Shown here: positions 52,538 through 60,671 of the stretch, one piece after another
How positions within the stretch are numbered: position 1 is the first letter of the stretch
Layout: each line of letters opens with the position of its first letter
Assembly (NCBI RefSeq): GCF_023746615.1
Contig: NZ_CP082276.1
Location: 992,001-1,056,000 of the forward strand
Length of the DNA: 64,000 nt
Direction: 5' to 3'
Source of the DNA: Grimontia kaedaensis
Lineage (GTDB): Bacteria; Pseudomonadota; Gammaproteobacteria; Enterobacterales; Vibrionaceae
Notes under the pieces: model-generated
The model's database searches: none
The model's input: the letters and a program-made list of their open reading frames with translations, nothing else
Told to the model about the DNA's origin: nothing
Translations under genes and position numbers: made by a program

Positions 52538-53164
52538 ATGTCATCATTAAACGCCACGCTGTCAAAACTGCGCGTTGTACCCGTCATCGCGATTGATAAC
52601 CCAGAAGATATTATTCCTCTTGGCGACGTACTGGTGGAAAACGGGCTGCCTGTGGCTGAAATTACTTACCGAACTTCAGCAGCAACAGAAGCCATAAAAC
52701 TGTTGAGAGAAACCCAACCAGAAATGCTGATTGGTGCTGGCACAGTCCTCAATGCTCATCAGGCTGAAGCTGCTCAAAAAGCGGGAGCTACGTTTGCCGT
52801 GTCCCCTGGTTTAAACCCAAATACAGTGAAAGCGTGCCAATCTCTAAACTTCGAAATACTGCCGGGTATAAACAGTCCAACTAACATAGAGTCCGCATTA
52901 GAACTGGGAATAAACACACTTAAATTTTTCCCTGCAGAAGCATCAGGTGGCATCAATATGGTGAAATCTCTTCTGGCACCATACGGAGATGTATCTCTGG
53001 TCCCAACCGGAGGGATCAGCGCAAAAAACATCAATGAATATCTTTCGATCCCGCGAGTAATCGCCTGCGGTGGCACATGGATGGTAGATAAGAAACTCAT
53101 CGATGAAGGTCGCTGGGATGAATTGGCAAAACGTGTTAGAGAAGCCGTTAGTATGACTCAATAA
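52538..53164 (+). CDS. eda: KDPG/KDPGal aldolase (Eda-like)
   Basis: 208 residues. A class I aldolase with Glu41 and Arg45 (EITYRT), the phosphate loop and the Schiff-base Lys129 (LKFFPAE). It cleaves 2-keto-3-deoxy-6-phospho sugar acids to pyruvate and glyceraldehyde 3-phosphate, finishing the pathway of this operon. Length and motifs are normal. A terminator follows. Confidence 0.94.
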   Translation: MSSLNATLSKLRVVPVIAIDNPEDIIPLGDVLVENGLPVAEITYRTSAATEAIKLLRETQPEMLIGAGTVLNAHQAEAAQKAGATFAVSPGLNPNTVKACQSLNFEILPGINSPTNIESALELGINTLKFFPAEASGGINMVKSLLAPYGDVSLVPTGGISAKNINEYLSIPRVIACGGTWMVDKKLIDEGRWDELAKRVREAVSMTQ

Positions 53165-53200
53165 TTCTCATCTATTTACAGGCCCTATATATTTCTGTAG

Positions 53201-53227
53201 ACCACCTTCTTCCCGGTGGTTTTTTTA
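53201..53227 (+). terminator. Intrinsic terminator of the sugar-acid operon
   Basis: ACCACC and GGTGGT form a stem over TTCTTCCC and are followed by at least seven T residues. Confidence 0.85.
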
Positions 53228-53275
53228 TTTAACCTTTAAGATTCCTCTTTTATTTCCCCTTCGATATCAAGTTAA

Positions 53276-53422
53276 AATACCCAATACCCAATACCCAATA
53301 CCCAATACCCAATACCCAATACCCAATACCCAATACCCAATACCCAATACCCAATACCCAATACCTAACACCTAACACCTAACACCTAACACCTAACACC
53401 TAACACCTAACACCTAACACCT
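53276..53422. repeat. Heptamer tandem repeat, 21 units in two blocks
   Basis: Twelve perfect copies of AATACCC (53276-53359), one hybrid unit AATACCT (53360-53366) and eight perfect copies of AACACCT (53367-53422). All 147 bases keep the 7-bp period without a single indel. It is between convergent operons, after the Eda terminator and before the DctM terminator, and is not translated. One strand is G-rich (GGGTATT / AGGTGTT). Confidence 0.97.
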
Positions 53423-53634
53423 AATTATCTGCTTATCTGTATAAACGCCCAACACATATTAAAACTTAAGTGGGAGAATCTAACCTTTCCACAGTAAAAT
53501 AAGCACCATAATCAGGCTATAAGAAGTCGCTATCTTAGATGGAAATTGTCGATTTATAAGCTAGCTCAGATAAAAAATGCCCCTACAGTTGTAGGGGCAT
53601 GAGCTATAAGAATTGATGTATCAAGAGTAACGAA
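53423..53634. other. Intergenic sequence between heptamer array and DctM
   Basis: About 210 AT-rich bases with the DctM terminator at 53571-53600. No gene was seen. Confidence 0.4.
53571..53600 (-). terminator. Intrinsic terminator of the TRAP operon
   Basis: On the minus strand ATGCCCCTAC pairs with GTAGGGGCAT over a 4-base loop and is followed by a T run (forward A run 53572-53577). Confidence 0.92.
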
Positions 53635-54915
53635 CTAGGGCTGATATATTACCGAGGGTAACCACATAGAGAGACCAGGTAAGAAAGTTAACAGCATCAG
53701 CACCGTCACCAAAGGAATTAAAAATGGGGCAGTGGCAACAACACAACGTTCAAATGGAACATTTGCAACCTTCGCTAATACATAAAGTACCATTCCAACC
53801 GGCGGCGTCAGAAGCCCTAACATCAAATTCAAAATCAGAATAATGCCAAAGTGCACGGGCGAAATACCCAACTGCGTAACTACTGGTAAAAGCACTGGAA
53901 CCAATATGGTGATCGCCGCTAGCGTCTCCATAAAACACCCAATGAATAGAATCAGTAACGTAATGATTAACAACAGAACAATCTTGTTATCAGATAACGC
54001 TAACAGGAAATCAGCAAAGCCTTGAGCAACCTGATTTGCTGTTAAGATCCAGGCAAAAACAGCTGAAGCAGCAATTATCATCAAAATAGACGCCGTCGTT
54101 TCTACTGTATCAACAGATACTTTCAGCAACGAACGCCAAGTCAATGTTTTATAGATAACAAGACCCAGAAACATTGAGTATGCAACAGCTGCAATTGCCG
54201 CTTCAGTTGGTGTAAATATCCCAAAAAGAATTCCGCCAACAATAATAACCGGTGTCATCAAAGGTGCGAACGCATGGATGAATGTTTGATAGAGCCTCGA
54301 AATTAAGAAGCTTCCATCACGTGGATACCCGTTTTTCCTTGAATACCACGACACCATCAACATCAAAGAGAGCGCCATCAATAACCCAGGGACAATGCCC
54401 GCAGCAAACAACTGCCCTATTGATGCATCAGCAATCACACCATAAACAATGAGAGGTAGAGAGGGCGGTATGATAGGACCAATAGTAGAAGAGGCAGCCG
54501 TCACACCAACAGAGAAGCTGTCGTCATAACCTGAATCTCTCATTGCTTTGATTTCAATACTTCCGAGCCCTCCTGCATCTGCTACCGCAGCGCCAGACAT
54601 GCCCGCAAATATAACACTTGCACCAATATTCACGTGACCCAAGCCACCATGAAGCCAGCCTACACATGCTCGTGCGAAGGCAAAGATCCTGTCTGTAATC
54701 CCCGCCTCATTCATCAAATGACCTGCGAGAATAAAGCAAGGCACAGCGATAAGAGGGAAACTATTTACACCATTGATCATGTTGTGTAACACGATTAAGT
54801 CAGGCATCCCTTCGAGTAGGATGAAAATTAAGGAAGCTAACCCCAGAGAAACGGCGACAGGAACACCGATAATGAGAAAGAAAAAGAGAGAAATAAATAA
54901 TATTGATATACCCAT
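53635..54915 (-). CDS. dctM: TRAP transporter large permease DctM
   Basis: 426 residues with about twelve membrane segments. Family motifs GMSGAAVADAGGLGSIEIKAM and STIGPIIPPSLPLIVYG are present. It drives Na+-coupled uptake of a sugar acid captured by the binding protein. It lies 6 bases after dctQ. It faces the catabolic operon convergently, and the shared upstream operator ties uptake to breakdown. Confidence 0.95.
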   Translation of the reverse strand: MGISILFISLFFFLIIGVPVAVSLGLASLIFILLEGMPDLIVLHNMINGVNSFPLIAVPCFILAGHLMNEAGITDRIFAFARACVGWLHGGLGHVNIGASVIFAGMSGAAVADAGGLGSIEIKAMRDSGYDDSFSVGVTAASSTIGPIIPPSLPLIVYGVIADASIGQLFAAGIVPGLLMALSLMLMVSWYSRKNGYPRDGSFLISRLYQTFIHAFAPLMTPVIIVGGILFGIFTPTEAAIAAVAYSMFLGLVIYKTLTWRSLLKVSVDTVETTASILMIIAASAVFAWILTANQVAQGFADFLLALSDNKIVLLLIITLLILFIGCFMETLAAITILVPVLLPVVTQLGISPVHFGIILILNLMLGLLTPPVGMVLYVLAKVANVPFERCVVATAPFLIPLVTVLMLLTFLPGLSMWLPSVIYQP

Positions 54916-54921
54916 CGAGTG

Positions 54922-55500
54922 TTACTCCTTTGTACTCTGGGTTTCGATTTCTTGGAGAATGTCTTTACTGCTCATGCGAGCTTTTCTCATCATTCGCCAC
55001 AAAGAAAAGAAAGCCATTAGCAAGAAACTCCCCGCGACTATCCAATAAATAGTCGCCTTAGGAACGGGTATAGAAACCATATTCTGTCTGGTAATCACCG
55101 CCAATTGGACACCGATGTAGACCATATACGAATAGAAGAATATTGTGAGTGTTTCTGCCGTCAGTGCAGTGGCTTTAACAAACCTCGCAGAGAGATATCG
55201 GTAGAAAAACTCAAGAAATATATGACTCCCTTTACGAACGGCCGTAATCGATCCAGAAAACGCCAGTATCACCAAGAGAAATCTCGCCACCTCCTCTGTC
55301 CATCCTAATGAGTCATTCATCGCGTAACGAGTGAAAAACTGCAGAAATACAACGAACATTAGAACGCCGAAGCAGATTAGTCCTGGCGCATCTATTAAAT
55401 GAACGTCTTTCTCAAAGATATCGTTTCTCCGCAAGTTATCTGAAGAAGAGGCTCTTTCGAGCCTCTCAGTTAACTGCCGATTTATAATTTTTCTCAGCAT
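54922..55500 (-). CDS. dctQ: TRAP transporter small permease DctQ
   Basis: 192 residues with four membrane segments. The loop SLGWTEEVARFLLVILAFSG (with conserved Trp-Thr-Glu-Glu) marks DctQ. It associates with DctM. It starts 14 bases after dctP. A charged N-terminal extension of about 40 residues precedes the first helix. Confidence 0.92.
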   Translation of the reverse strand: MLRKIINRQLTERLERASSSDNLRRNDIFEKDVHLIDAPGLICFGVLMFVVFLQFFTRYAMNDSLGWTEEVARFLLVILAFSGSITAVRKGSHIFLEFFYRYLSARFVKATALTAETLTIFFYSYMVYIGVQLAVITRQNMVSIPVPKATIYWIVAGSFLLMAFFSLWRMMRKARMSSKDILQEIETQSTKE

Positions 55501-55514
55501 TATTTATCCCCTGC

Positions 55515-56564
55515 TTACAACGCTTTTAAACGTTCCGCTTGGGTTTGAGTAAATGGCAGATCGTCACCTGAAAGCAGAGGGGCAACAGCATCCTGGAAAG
55601 CCTTTTTATCTACGGTGTTAACTGACACACCTTGCGATTCAAACCAAGCACCAAGTTCTTGTTCAGATTTGTTAACTTCTCCTGACGCACGAAGAGAAGC
55701 TTCATCCATCACCGCCAACAGCGTCCCATAGTCACCTTCGCTCACTTTCATTTTCGTTAGACCAGAGACTAGAGTCAGAGAAGAAATCGTAATATGACCA
55801 GTTAAGTTGATATTTGATTGAACTTCATAGAATTTCTTGAACTTAATGGTTGGCAATGGGTTCTCTTGCGCATCGACCACTCCCTGCTGAAGTGCTAGAT
55901 ATACTTCAGAGAAAGCCATTGGTGTTGGGTTAGCACCAGTCGCATTCGGAAACATCATAAACAGTGGTGCGTTTGGTACGCGGATTTTTAAGCCTTCCAT
56001 ATCTTTCGGAGATTTTATCGGCTTATTTGAGGTAACGTGGCGTTGTCCATAGTAGGACAGAGCGACAATCTCATTGTTCGTGGCTTCTTTGTATCCTGCT
56101 TTAATTTCATTGAAAAGATCGCTGTTTCTATAAGCTTTCCAGTGATCAAAGTCTCTTATCATAAATGGGTAGTTTGAAATAGATACAGGACCATAGAACT
56201 GCTCTGAGAAAGCGGCGCCAGAGTAAATGATATCTACTGAGCCGATATTCAGTCCTTCGTTAATATCCACTTCTTTACCCAATGAGGAACTTGGATAAAC
56301 TTTCAGTTCCAACCTGCCATCGGTCCGGTTTTTCAGCTCATCTGCTGCCCACAAAGCCGCTTTGTGGTACGGATGCTCAGGCTCATAAACATGGGCCCAC
56401 TTTAAGGTTGCGGCTGAAACCATTGAGCTTGTGAAAACACTGGTGGCAATGACACCGCTCATCGCTAACAACTTGAAAGATCGTGAAGGCAAGTTTTTTG
56501 TACGACCATATGACAGGTTTGTACATAGTGATTTAGTCCATTTGTGAAAGTGTTCCATTTGCAT
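55515..56564 (-). CDS. dctP: TRAP transporter substrate-binding protein DctP
   Basis: 349 residues. The signal peptide is long, with about 25 residues before the hydrophobic core and cleavage near MVSAA; GAGGAC 7 bases before the ATG at 56564 supports this start. DctP motifs GLKIRVPNAPLFMMF (with carboxylate-binding Arg), ALQQGVVDAQENP are intact. It captures the sugar acid in the periplasm. A degenerate operator-like sequence TTTGTACGACCAT lies within its N-terminal codons (56497-56509). Confidence 0.93.
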   Translation of the reverse strand: MQMEHFHKWTKSLCTNLSYGRTKNLPSRSFKLLAMSGVIATSVFTSSMVSAATLKWAHVYEPEHPYHKAALWAADELKNRTDGRLELKVYPSSSLGKEVDINEGLNIGSVDIIYSGAAFSEQFYGPVSISNYPFMIRDFDHWKAYRNSDLFNEIKAGYKEATNNEIVALSYYGQRHVTSNKPIKSPKDMEGLKIRVPNAPLFMMFPNATGANPTPMAFSEVYLALQQGVVDAQENPLPTIKFKKFYEVQSNINLTGHITISSLTLVSGLTKMKVSEGDYGTLLAVMDEASLRASGEVNKSEQELGAWFESQGVSVNTVDKKAFQDAVAPLLSGDDLPFTQTQAERLKAL

Positions 56565-57002
56565 TGTCGAGTCCTCTAACTACTGTATGTACGTCCCAAC
56601 ACACCTATATTCTCTCTGACCAAGGTTTAAAGCACTGACGACAGAGTTGTCATCTTGAGGCTATATCCCGGTAGCCACTCATTTATACTGGTGTGTTCTG
56701 AACAAGTTCGCGCAATCTTTCCCAAAATTTTTTAACCTACTGATTTTTATTCAACGTTTAATCAGCTTTTGTTTAGTCTCCTCATACCTGCAAAAGACAT
56801 TTGGTACGACCAAACTGAAATGATAGTGTCCTCAAAAAACCTTAAATGCAACATTATATTTACATTATGGGGAATAAACGCAGATATGCTCATTTATGAA
56901 ACAGATCTCTAAATAATATGATCGTACCAAATCTAAAGAACAACTCAGCAAGAATGCGAGTCTATGATGTAATAGAATGAAAGGATTGAAACAGAGTGAG
57001 TC
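56565..57002. promoter_or_regulatory. Divergent control region, TRAP operon and GntR regulator
   Basis: About 440 AT-rich bases between the divergent dctP and GntR genes. It contains one perfect operator (56801-56813) and one degenerate copy in opposite orientation (56918-56930, ATGATCGTACCAA). No reading frame is convincing. Confidence 0.55.
56801..56813. promoter_or_regulatory. GntR/FCD operator, copy upstream of the TRAP operon
   Basis: TTGGTACGACCAA, identical over all 13 bases to the copy at 48498-48510. The distance to the dctP start is 237 bases and to the GntR start 190 bases. Confidence 0.75.
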
Positions 57003-57737
57003 GTGGCAGCAATGGTGAAGCAAAACAAACTGGTAACAGAAGATAGTGCTATCAATAAGGGACGTGTAGCAGACGAGATCATAGACGAACTCGAAAGGCA
57101 AATAGTGAGTGGTCAGTTGAAAGACAGCGCACCACTTCCCTCAGAGAGAGCCATGATGGAAACGTTCAATGCCAGTAGAACTGTTATACGTGAGGTCATC
57201 GTAGCTCTTGAGAACCGTGGGCTAATTATCAATCGCGCCCGCTACCGGCCAATTGTAAAAAAGCCAGATTACAAAACAGCGCTCGATGCAGTTGGTGGAA
57301 TTGTTAAGCACTTCATTTCCAACAAACCTGATGTTAAACACCTATACGACATGAGGGTTTTCGTCGAAAGAATGTTAGTGAGAGATGCTGCTGCTAAGGC
57401 AACAAAACAAGACATTCAATTATTGAAAGCAGCTCTCGCAGAAAACAAGGCAGCGATGGGGGACTCTCAACGGTTCTACCAAACTGACAAGGCATTCCAC
57501 GCGACACTTTACCAAATCTCGGGGAATCCTATTATGCCCACCGTTCATCAAGGGTTTACTTCTTGGCTGGCGCCACACTGGGACATGATGGACAGAGACT
57601 TGGAGAAGAATCAAAACAACTATGCCGCACATGAAGCGATTTATATTGCCATATTGGAGCGTGACCCAGATGCGGCAGAACAAGCGCTCGTAAGCCATTT
57701 AGATACATCCTGGCAACAAGTTTCTTCGACGTTTTAA
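57003..57737 (+). CDS. GntR family regulator with FCD domain (UxuR/ExuR-like)
   Basis: 244 residues. The winged HTH spans residues 20-88 (LPSERAMMETFNASRTVIRE). The FCD effector domain has the metal-binding set Asp162, His166, His210 and His232. FCD regulators of the FadR group bind TGGT-N3-ACCA palindromes, and such sites lie upstream of both arms of this locus and near its own start. It probably represses the operons until a sugar acid or pathway intermediate binds. GTG 57003 or ATG 57012 is the start. Confidence 0.9.
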   Translation: MAAMVKQNKLVTEDSAINKGRVADEIIDELERQIVSGQLKDSAPLPSERAMMETFNASRTVIREVIVALENRGLIINRARYRPIVKKPDYKTALDAVGGIVKHFISNKPDVKHLYDMRVFVERMLVRDAAAKATKQDIQLLKAALAENKAAMGDSQRFYQTDKAFHATLYQISGNPIMPTVHQGFTSWLAPHWDMMDRDLEKNQNNYAAHEAIYIAILERDPDAAEQALVSHLDTSWQQVSSTF

Positions 57738-57776
57738 TCACTTTACATCTTTTCAAACTAGAGGAACCTATGTTCC

Positions 57777-58022
57777 TCAACGCTCCAAGGTATTTGGACT
57801 GACGTAATAAAAAAGAGTAAATAAAAGCGCCAGAATGAAGTTTACCTGCCAAAGTCCATTGTCCCAGAACGTCAGGGGTTCTTCCGACCATATCCGCAGT
57901 GACAATACGAACATTTCCCCTTTCACCGTGATAACAAACAATACGGCAAGATAAGTTTTGATAAAACTCGCCGCACCCAGACGGGCGCAACACAGAAGCT
58001 TCTCCACCCCCATAAAATTCAC
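57777..58022 (-). CDS. Possible small hydrophobic protein downstream of the AraC gene
   Basis: An 81-residue frame whose GTG overlaps the AraC-gene stop (GTGA), an arrangement typical of coupled genes. It contains two hydrophobic stretches (TYLAVLFVITV and WQVNFILALLFTLFYYV), suggesting a small membrane protein. No family is recognised. It could also be chance sequence, as the N-terminal part is unusual. Confidence 0.35.
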   Translation of the reverse strand: MNFMGVEKLLCCARLGAASFIKTYLAVLFVITVKGEMFVLSLRIWSEEPLTFWDNGLWQVNFILALLFTLFYYVSPNTLER

Positions 58023-58912
58023 AGTATTGGCAGGTAAATGTCAGTGATCATTTCGCGCTCGGCCACTTCAGGGAACAAGTTGATTCTTTCGAAAAACACT
58101 GGAAAGTCACGAAGCTTTTCACCCGATTGCTCAAGCCACGGTGAATAAAGGTAGCGAACAGCAACGCCAATGGCATCAGTACTACCGATAAACCTGAGCT
58201 TCGCGCATCGCCCGCCTTCAATGGTTTTCACTTTGATATGTGGATCGGACAGATCTGCTTTTTTAGGGAGCTCACAGCCAATATCAAAGCGGAAGGAAGA
58301 ATCGGTTACCGCATCAGGGTCATCAAAAACCAGATTGAAGGTGCGATATTTCGACGGGGGGCAATGATTGGCACGTCGCCACTCAATAAACTCACCTACC
58401 GTTCCACCGAGTCGATTAGGTGAATCTCGGTGCTCGATAGCAGCAATCGTGATGCTCGGGACATCCACAATCTCTACCTCAAAGTCAGCACCATTCATAT
58501 AGACCTCATTCCGTACCCGAACAATGGCATCAAAGTGAGTCTCCCAAGACGCCCAGTCTGGATCCTGCCTGAAAGCTGAAGGGGAAACACCAAACACTTT
58601 CCTGAACGCGCGGGAGAAGGATTCGCTGTTTTCGTAGTTACAATCGAGAGCAATATCAGTCACAGAGATATCAGGACGATAGACCAACTGATAGGAGGCC
58701 TTTTTCAGGCGAAGCAGCCTGACGTAGGTGGCAACGTTGACGCCATAGCGGATGGAAAACTGACGGTGGAAATGGAACTTAGATAGGCATGCAACGCCGG
58801 AGAGTGCATCTAAATCAATGTCGCTATCAAGGTTGAGTTCAATGAATTCGCGAGCTCTTTCCAGTTTTGCCGTTAAGTGATGCATCTTGGTTCTATTTAC
58901 CGTTTCGTCCAT
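58019..58912 (-). CDS. AraC family regulator with GyrI-like effector domain
   Basis: 297 residues. An N-terminal double HTH of the AraC/XylS type (LDALSGVACLSKFHFHRQF and ISVTDIALDCNYENSESFSR then FRKVFGVSPSAFRQD) is followed by a GyrI/Rob-like effector-binding domain (residues 140-297). This Rob/SoxS-like arrangement senses small amphipathic compounds in known members. The target genes are not obvious here. Confidence 0.92.
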   Translation of the reverse strand: MDETVNRTKMHHLTAKLERAREFIELNLDSDIDLDALSGVACLSKFHFHRQFSIRYGVNVATYVRLLRLKKASYQLVYRPDISVTDIALDCNYENSESFSRAFRKVFGVSPSAFRQDPDWASWETHFDAIVRVRNEVYMNGADFEVEIVDVPSITIAAIEHRDSPNRLGGTVGEFIEWRRANHCPPSKYRTFNLVFDDPDAVTDSSFRFDIGCELPKKADLSDPHIKVKTIEGGRCAKLRFIGSTDAIGVAVRYLYSPWLEQSGEKLRDFPVFFERINLFPEVAEREMITDIYLPIL

Positions 58913-59046
58913 GTTCAGTTTTATTCTGAGTCTGCCAATTGCACGGCAAATCAGTCAGACCAAATTATCCTGAAACCGAAAATAAAACATGACCAAAATT
59001 GCTGAGCTTCGATCCACACTGGGCTTTATCAAACGCTGGAAATGGA

Positions 59047-59070
59047 AAGAGCAGAGTCCCCCCTGCTCTT
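59047..59070 (-). terminator. Hairpin after the broken DUF336 gene
   Basis: AAGAGCAG and CTGCTCTT form an 8-bp stem over an 8-base loop, read on the minus strand 7 bases after the TAG, followed by TCCATTTCC. It is a moderate terminator. Confidence 0.6.
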
Positions 59071-59076
59071 ATCGCA

Positions 59077-59574
59077 CTATTTGAGATGTTTCTTTATGGC
59101 AGCTTCTGCACACGCAACGTCAAGGAGCCCGCCAGGCGCACCACCAACACCAATCCCACCAATAATCATATTTTTCTCTTTCAGCGGAATACCTCAGGCC
59201 AAAAGCAACAGATTCTCATCCATATACTGAAGTGGCTTTAGGATTGGTTTGTCGTTGATGGTCTTCATCAAATCAGCCGTTGGACGTCTAATGCTGACGG
59301 ATGTGAATGCTTTCTGGCGAGAGCTCTCTAATGTGTGGGTTTCTGCATTGTTATCATGAACCTGAGCTAACACCCTTCACGTTGGTCCAACTACGGTAAC
59401 CGTCACCGCATAGCCATCTTTCTTACACTGGCTCATGGCTTCCACTGCAAGGTTAAAAGCAACGGAAGAAGAAAGTTCCGATTTCTGAATGCTGATGTCC
59501 ATTGCCATTGCGTCAAAGGAAGTAAAACAGTTTGCGCCAATAACCAGTGCTAATTGTTTCAATGATAGTTTCAT
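59077..59574 (-). pseudogene. DUF336 (GlcG/HbpS-like) secreted heme-binding-type protein, interrupted by two in-frame TGA codons
   Basis: One continuous reading frame of 165 codons before the TAG at 59077-59079, starting at ATG 59574 with a signal peptide (MKLSLKQLALVIGANCFTSF, then DAMA). It is cut by TGA at 59377-59379 and at 59194-59196. The three parts (DGYAVTVTVVGPT; RVLAQVHDNNAETHTLESS plus RRPTADLMKTI; GIPLKEKNMIIGGIGVGGAP) join in the same frame into a complete DUF336 protein. Both stops fall where family members normally have Gly (VxxxGR and LLAGGIPL), consistent with GGA-to-TGA changes. It is a double nonsense mutant or, less likely, a recoded gene. It is divergent from a two-component system. 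Confidence 0.88.
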
Positions 59575-59927
59575 GAGCACGGTCCTTTCTGTTCGACTTA
59601 ACGTGATATACCCAAACGACCGAAGATGCTCGTATTCAGGGATCATCAATGCGTTCAATTCGAGGCAAATTTCGCGAGGAATAGTCATTCTATTTCCATG
59701 GGATTTAACGAAGAAGTGGGCGTATTGAGGCCCTCCCATCGGGCGAGTTGACCGACACCGTGCTCTTTGTTGTTCCTTTTTGATGGAGGTGGCTACACCA
59801 GCAAAGGAACGCCGCGATCACAACGCCAGTCAATCTCGCTGATTCCGGCATCTTCAGTTTTTTTGGGTATAAACAAATTACCCGGAACCTAATTACCCAA
59901 AACTTTCCAAACCGTTACATACTTGTA
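59575..59927. other. Divergent region between the DUF336 gene and the two-component system
   Basis: About 350 bases. An open frame continues upstream of the DUF336 start to 59739 but has no family match. Near the response regulator, two TTACCC-containing segments (AAATTACCCGG and TAATTACCCAA, about 59876-59900) repeat and could be regulator-binding half sites. Confidence 0.4.
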
Positions 59928-60671
59928 ATGAAAGCAAAATCACCGACACGCTCTGATAAATTGAAACAAAGACAAAAATGGGGTCATGGATTGAATTTAT
60001 TGATCGTCGAAGATGACGCATATATACAGCAGTTTCTCCAGCAAGGATTTGAACAGGAAGGATGCTCAACCACGCTGGCAAAAACGGGTGTAGAAGCTCT
60101 TCACTGCGCCACTCAAGATCATTACGACGTGGTGATTTTGGATCTGATGCTGCCAGAATTGGATGGCATGACATTGCTTCGCCAACTTCGTGGGCAGAGT
60201 CATAACGTTCCCATAATCATTCTCAGTGCCAAACACTCGGTTCAGGAACGTGTAACTGGATTGCAATGCGGCGCTGATGATTACCTTGTCAAACTCTTCG
60301 CATTTACTGAGCTGATGGCGCGATACCAGTCTATTTCACGCCGGGGAGCGAGAGAATCCAGCTCTCCCACATCATTGAGCTTTGATGAACTCAGCCTTGA
60401 CTCAATCCGACGCGAACTGGTCAGGGGTGATGAGCGTATATCCCTAAATAAAAGGGAATTTTCACTCGCAGAGCTTTTTCTCAGAAGCCCGGAAAAAGTG
60501 ATGTCGGAAACAACTATTCTCGAACAAGTGTGGGGTTACCAGTTTGATCCCCAGACTAACGTAGTAGACGTGCTTGTTTGCCGACTAAGAAACAAAGTAG
60601 ACAAGTCATTTTCCCATTCGCTGATACATAACATACGGGGAGTCGGTTATGTCCTCAGAAAAGAGTGTTAG
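59928..60671 (+). CDS. OmpR-family response regulator with altered K-P motif
   Basis: 247 residues. The receiver domain has the acidic pair (IVEDD), the phospho-acceptor Asp72 (ILDLMLPELDG) and Ser100 (LSAK). The conserved Lys122 is followed by Leu123 rather than the near-invariant Pro (DYLVKLF instead of DYLVKPF; codon CTC at 60294). The C-terminal winged helix (FSLAELFLRSPEKVMSE, NVVDVLVCRLRNKVD) looks intact. ATG 59928 gives a 20-residue extension; TTG 59991 would start MNLLIVEDD, the family norm. It overlaps the kinase gene by 23 bases. Confidence 0.9.
   Translation: MKAKSPTRSDKLKQRQKWGHGLNLLIVEDDAYIQQFLQQGFEQEGCSTTLAKTGVEALHCATQDHYDVVILDLMLPELDGMTLLRQLRGQSHNVPIIILSAKHSVQERVTGLQCGADDYLVKLFAFTELMARYQSISRRGARESSSPTSLSFDELSLDSIRRELVRGDERISLNKREFSLAELFLRSPEKVMSETTILEQVWGYQFDPQTNVVDVLVCRLRNKVDKSFSHSLIHNIRGVGYVLRKEC

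Noticed and set aside
53276..53422. CRISPR-like array
   Set aside because: The unit is only 7 bp and is uninterrupted; there are no spacers and no cas genes. It is a simple tandem repeat.
59077..59574. Genome-wide use of TGA as glycine, or selenocysteine insertion
   Set aside because: TGA ends many intact genes in this window, and no selenocysteine insertion hairpin or selenoprotein family was seen after either TGA. Point mutation is simpler.
59575..59739. N-terminal extension of the DUF336 frame
   Set aside because: The signal peptide begins at 59574; the extension has no family similarity and would bury the signal.
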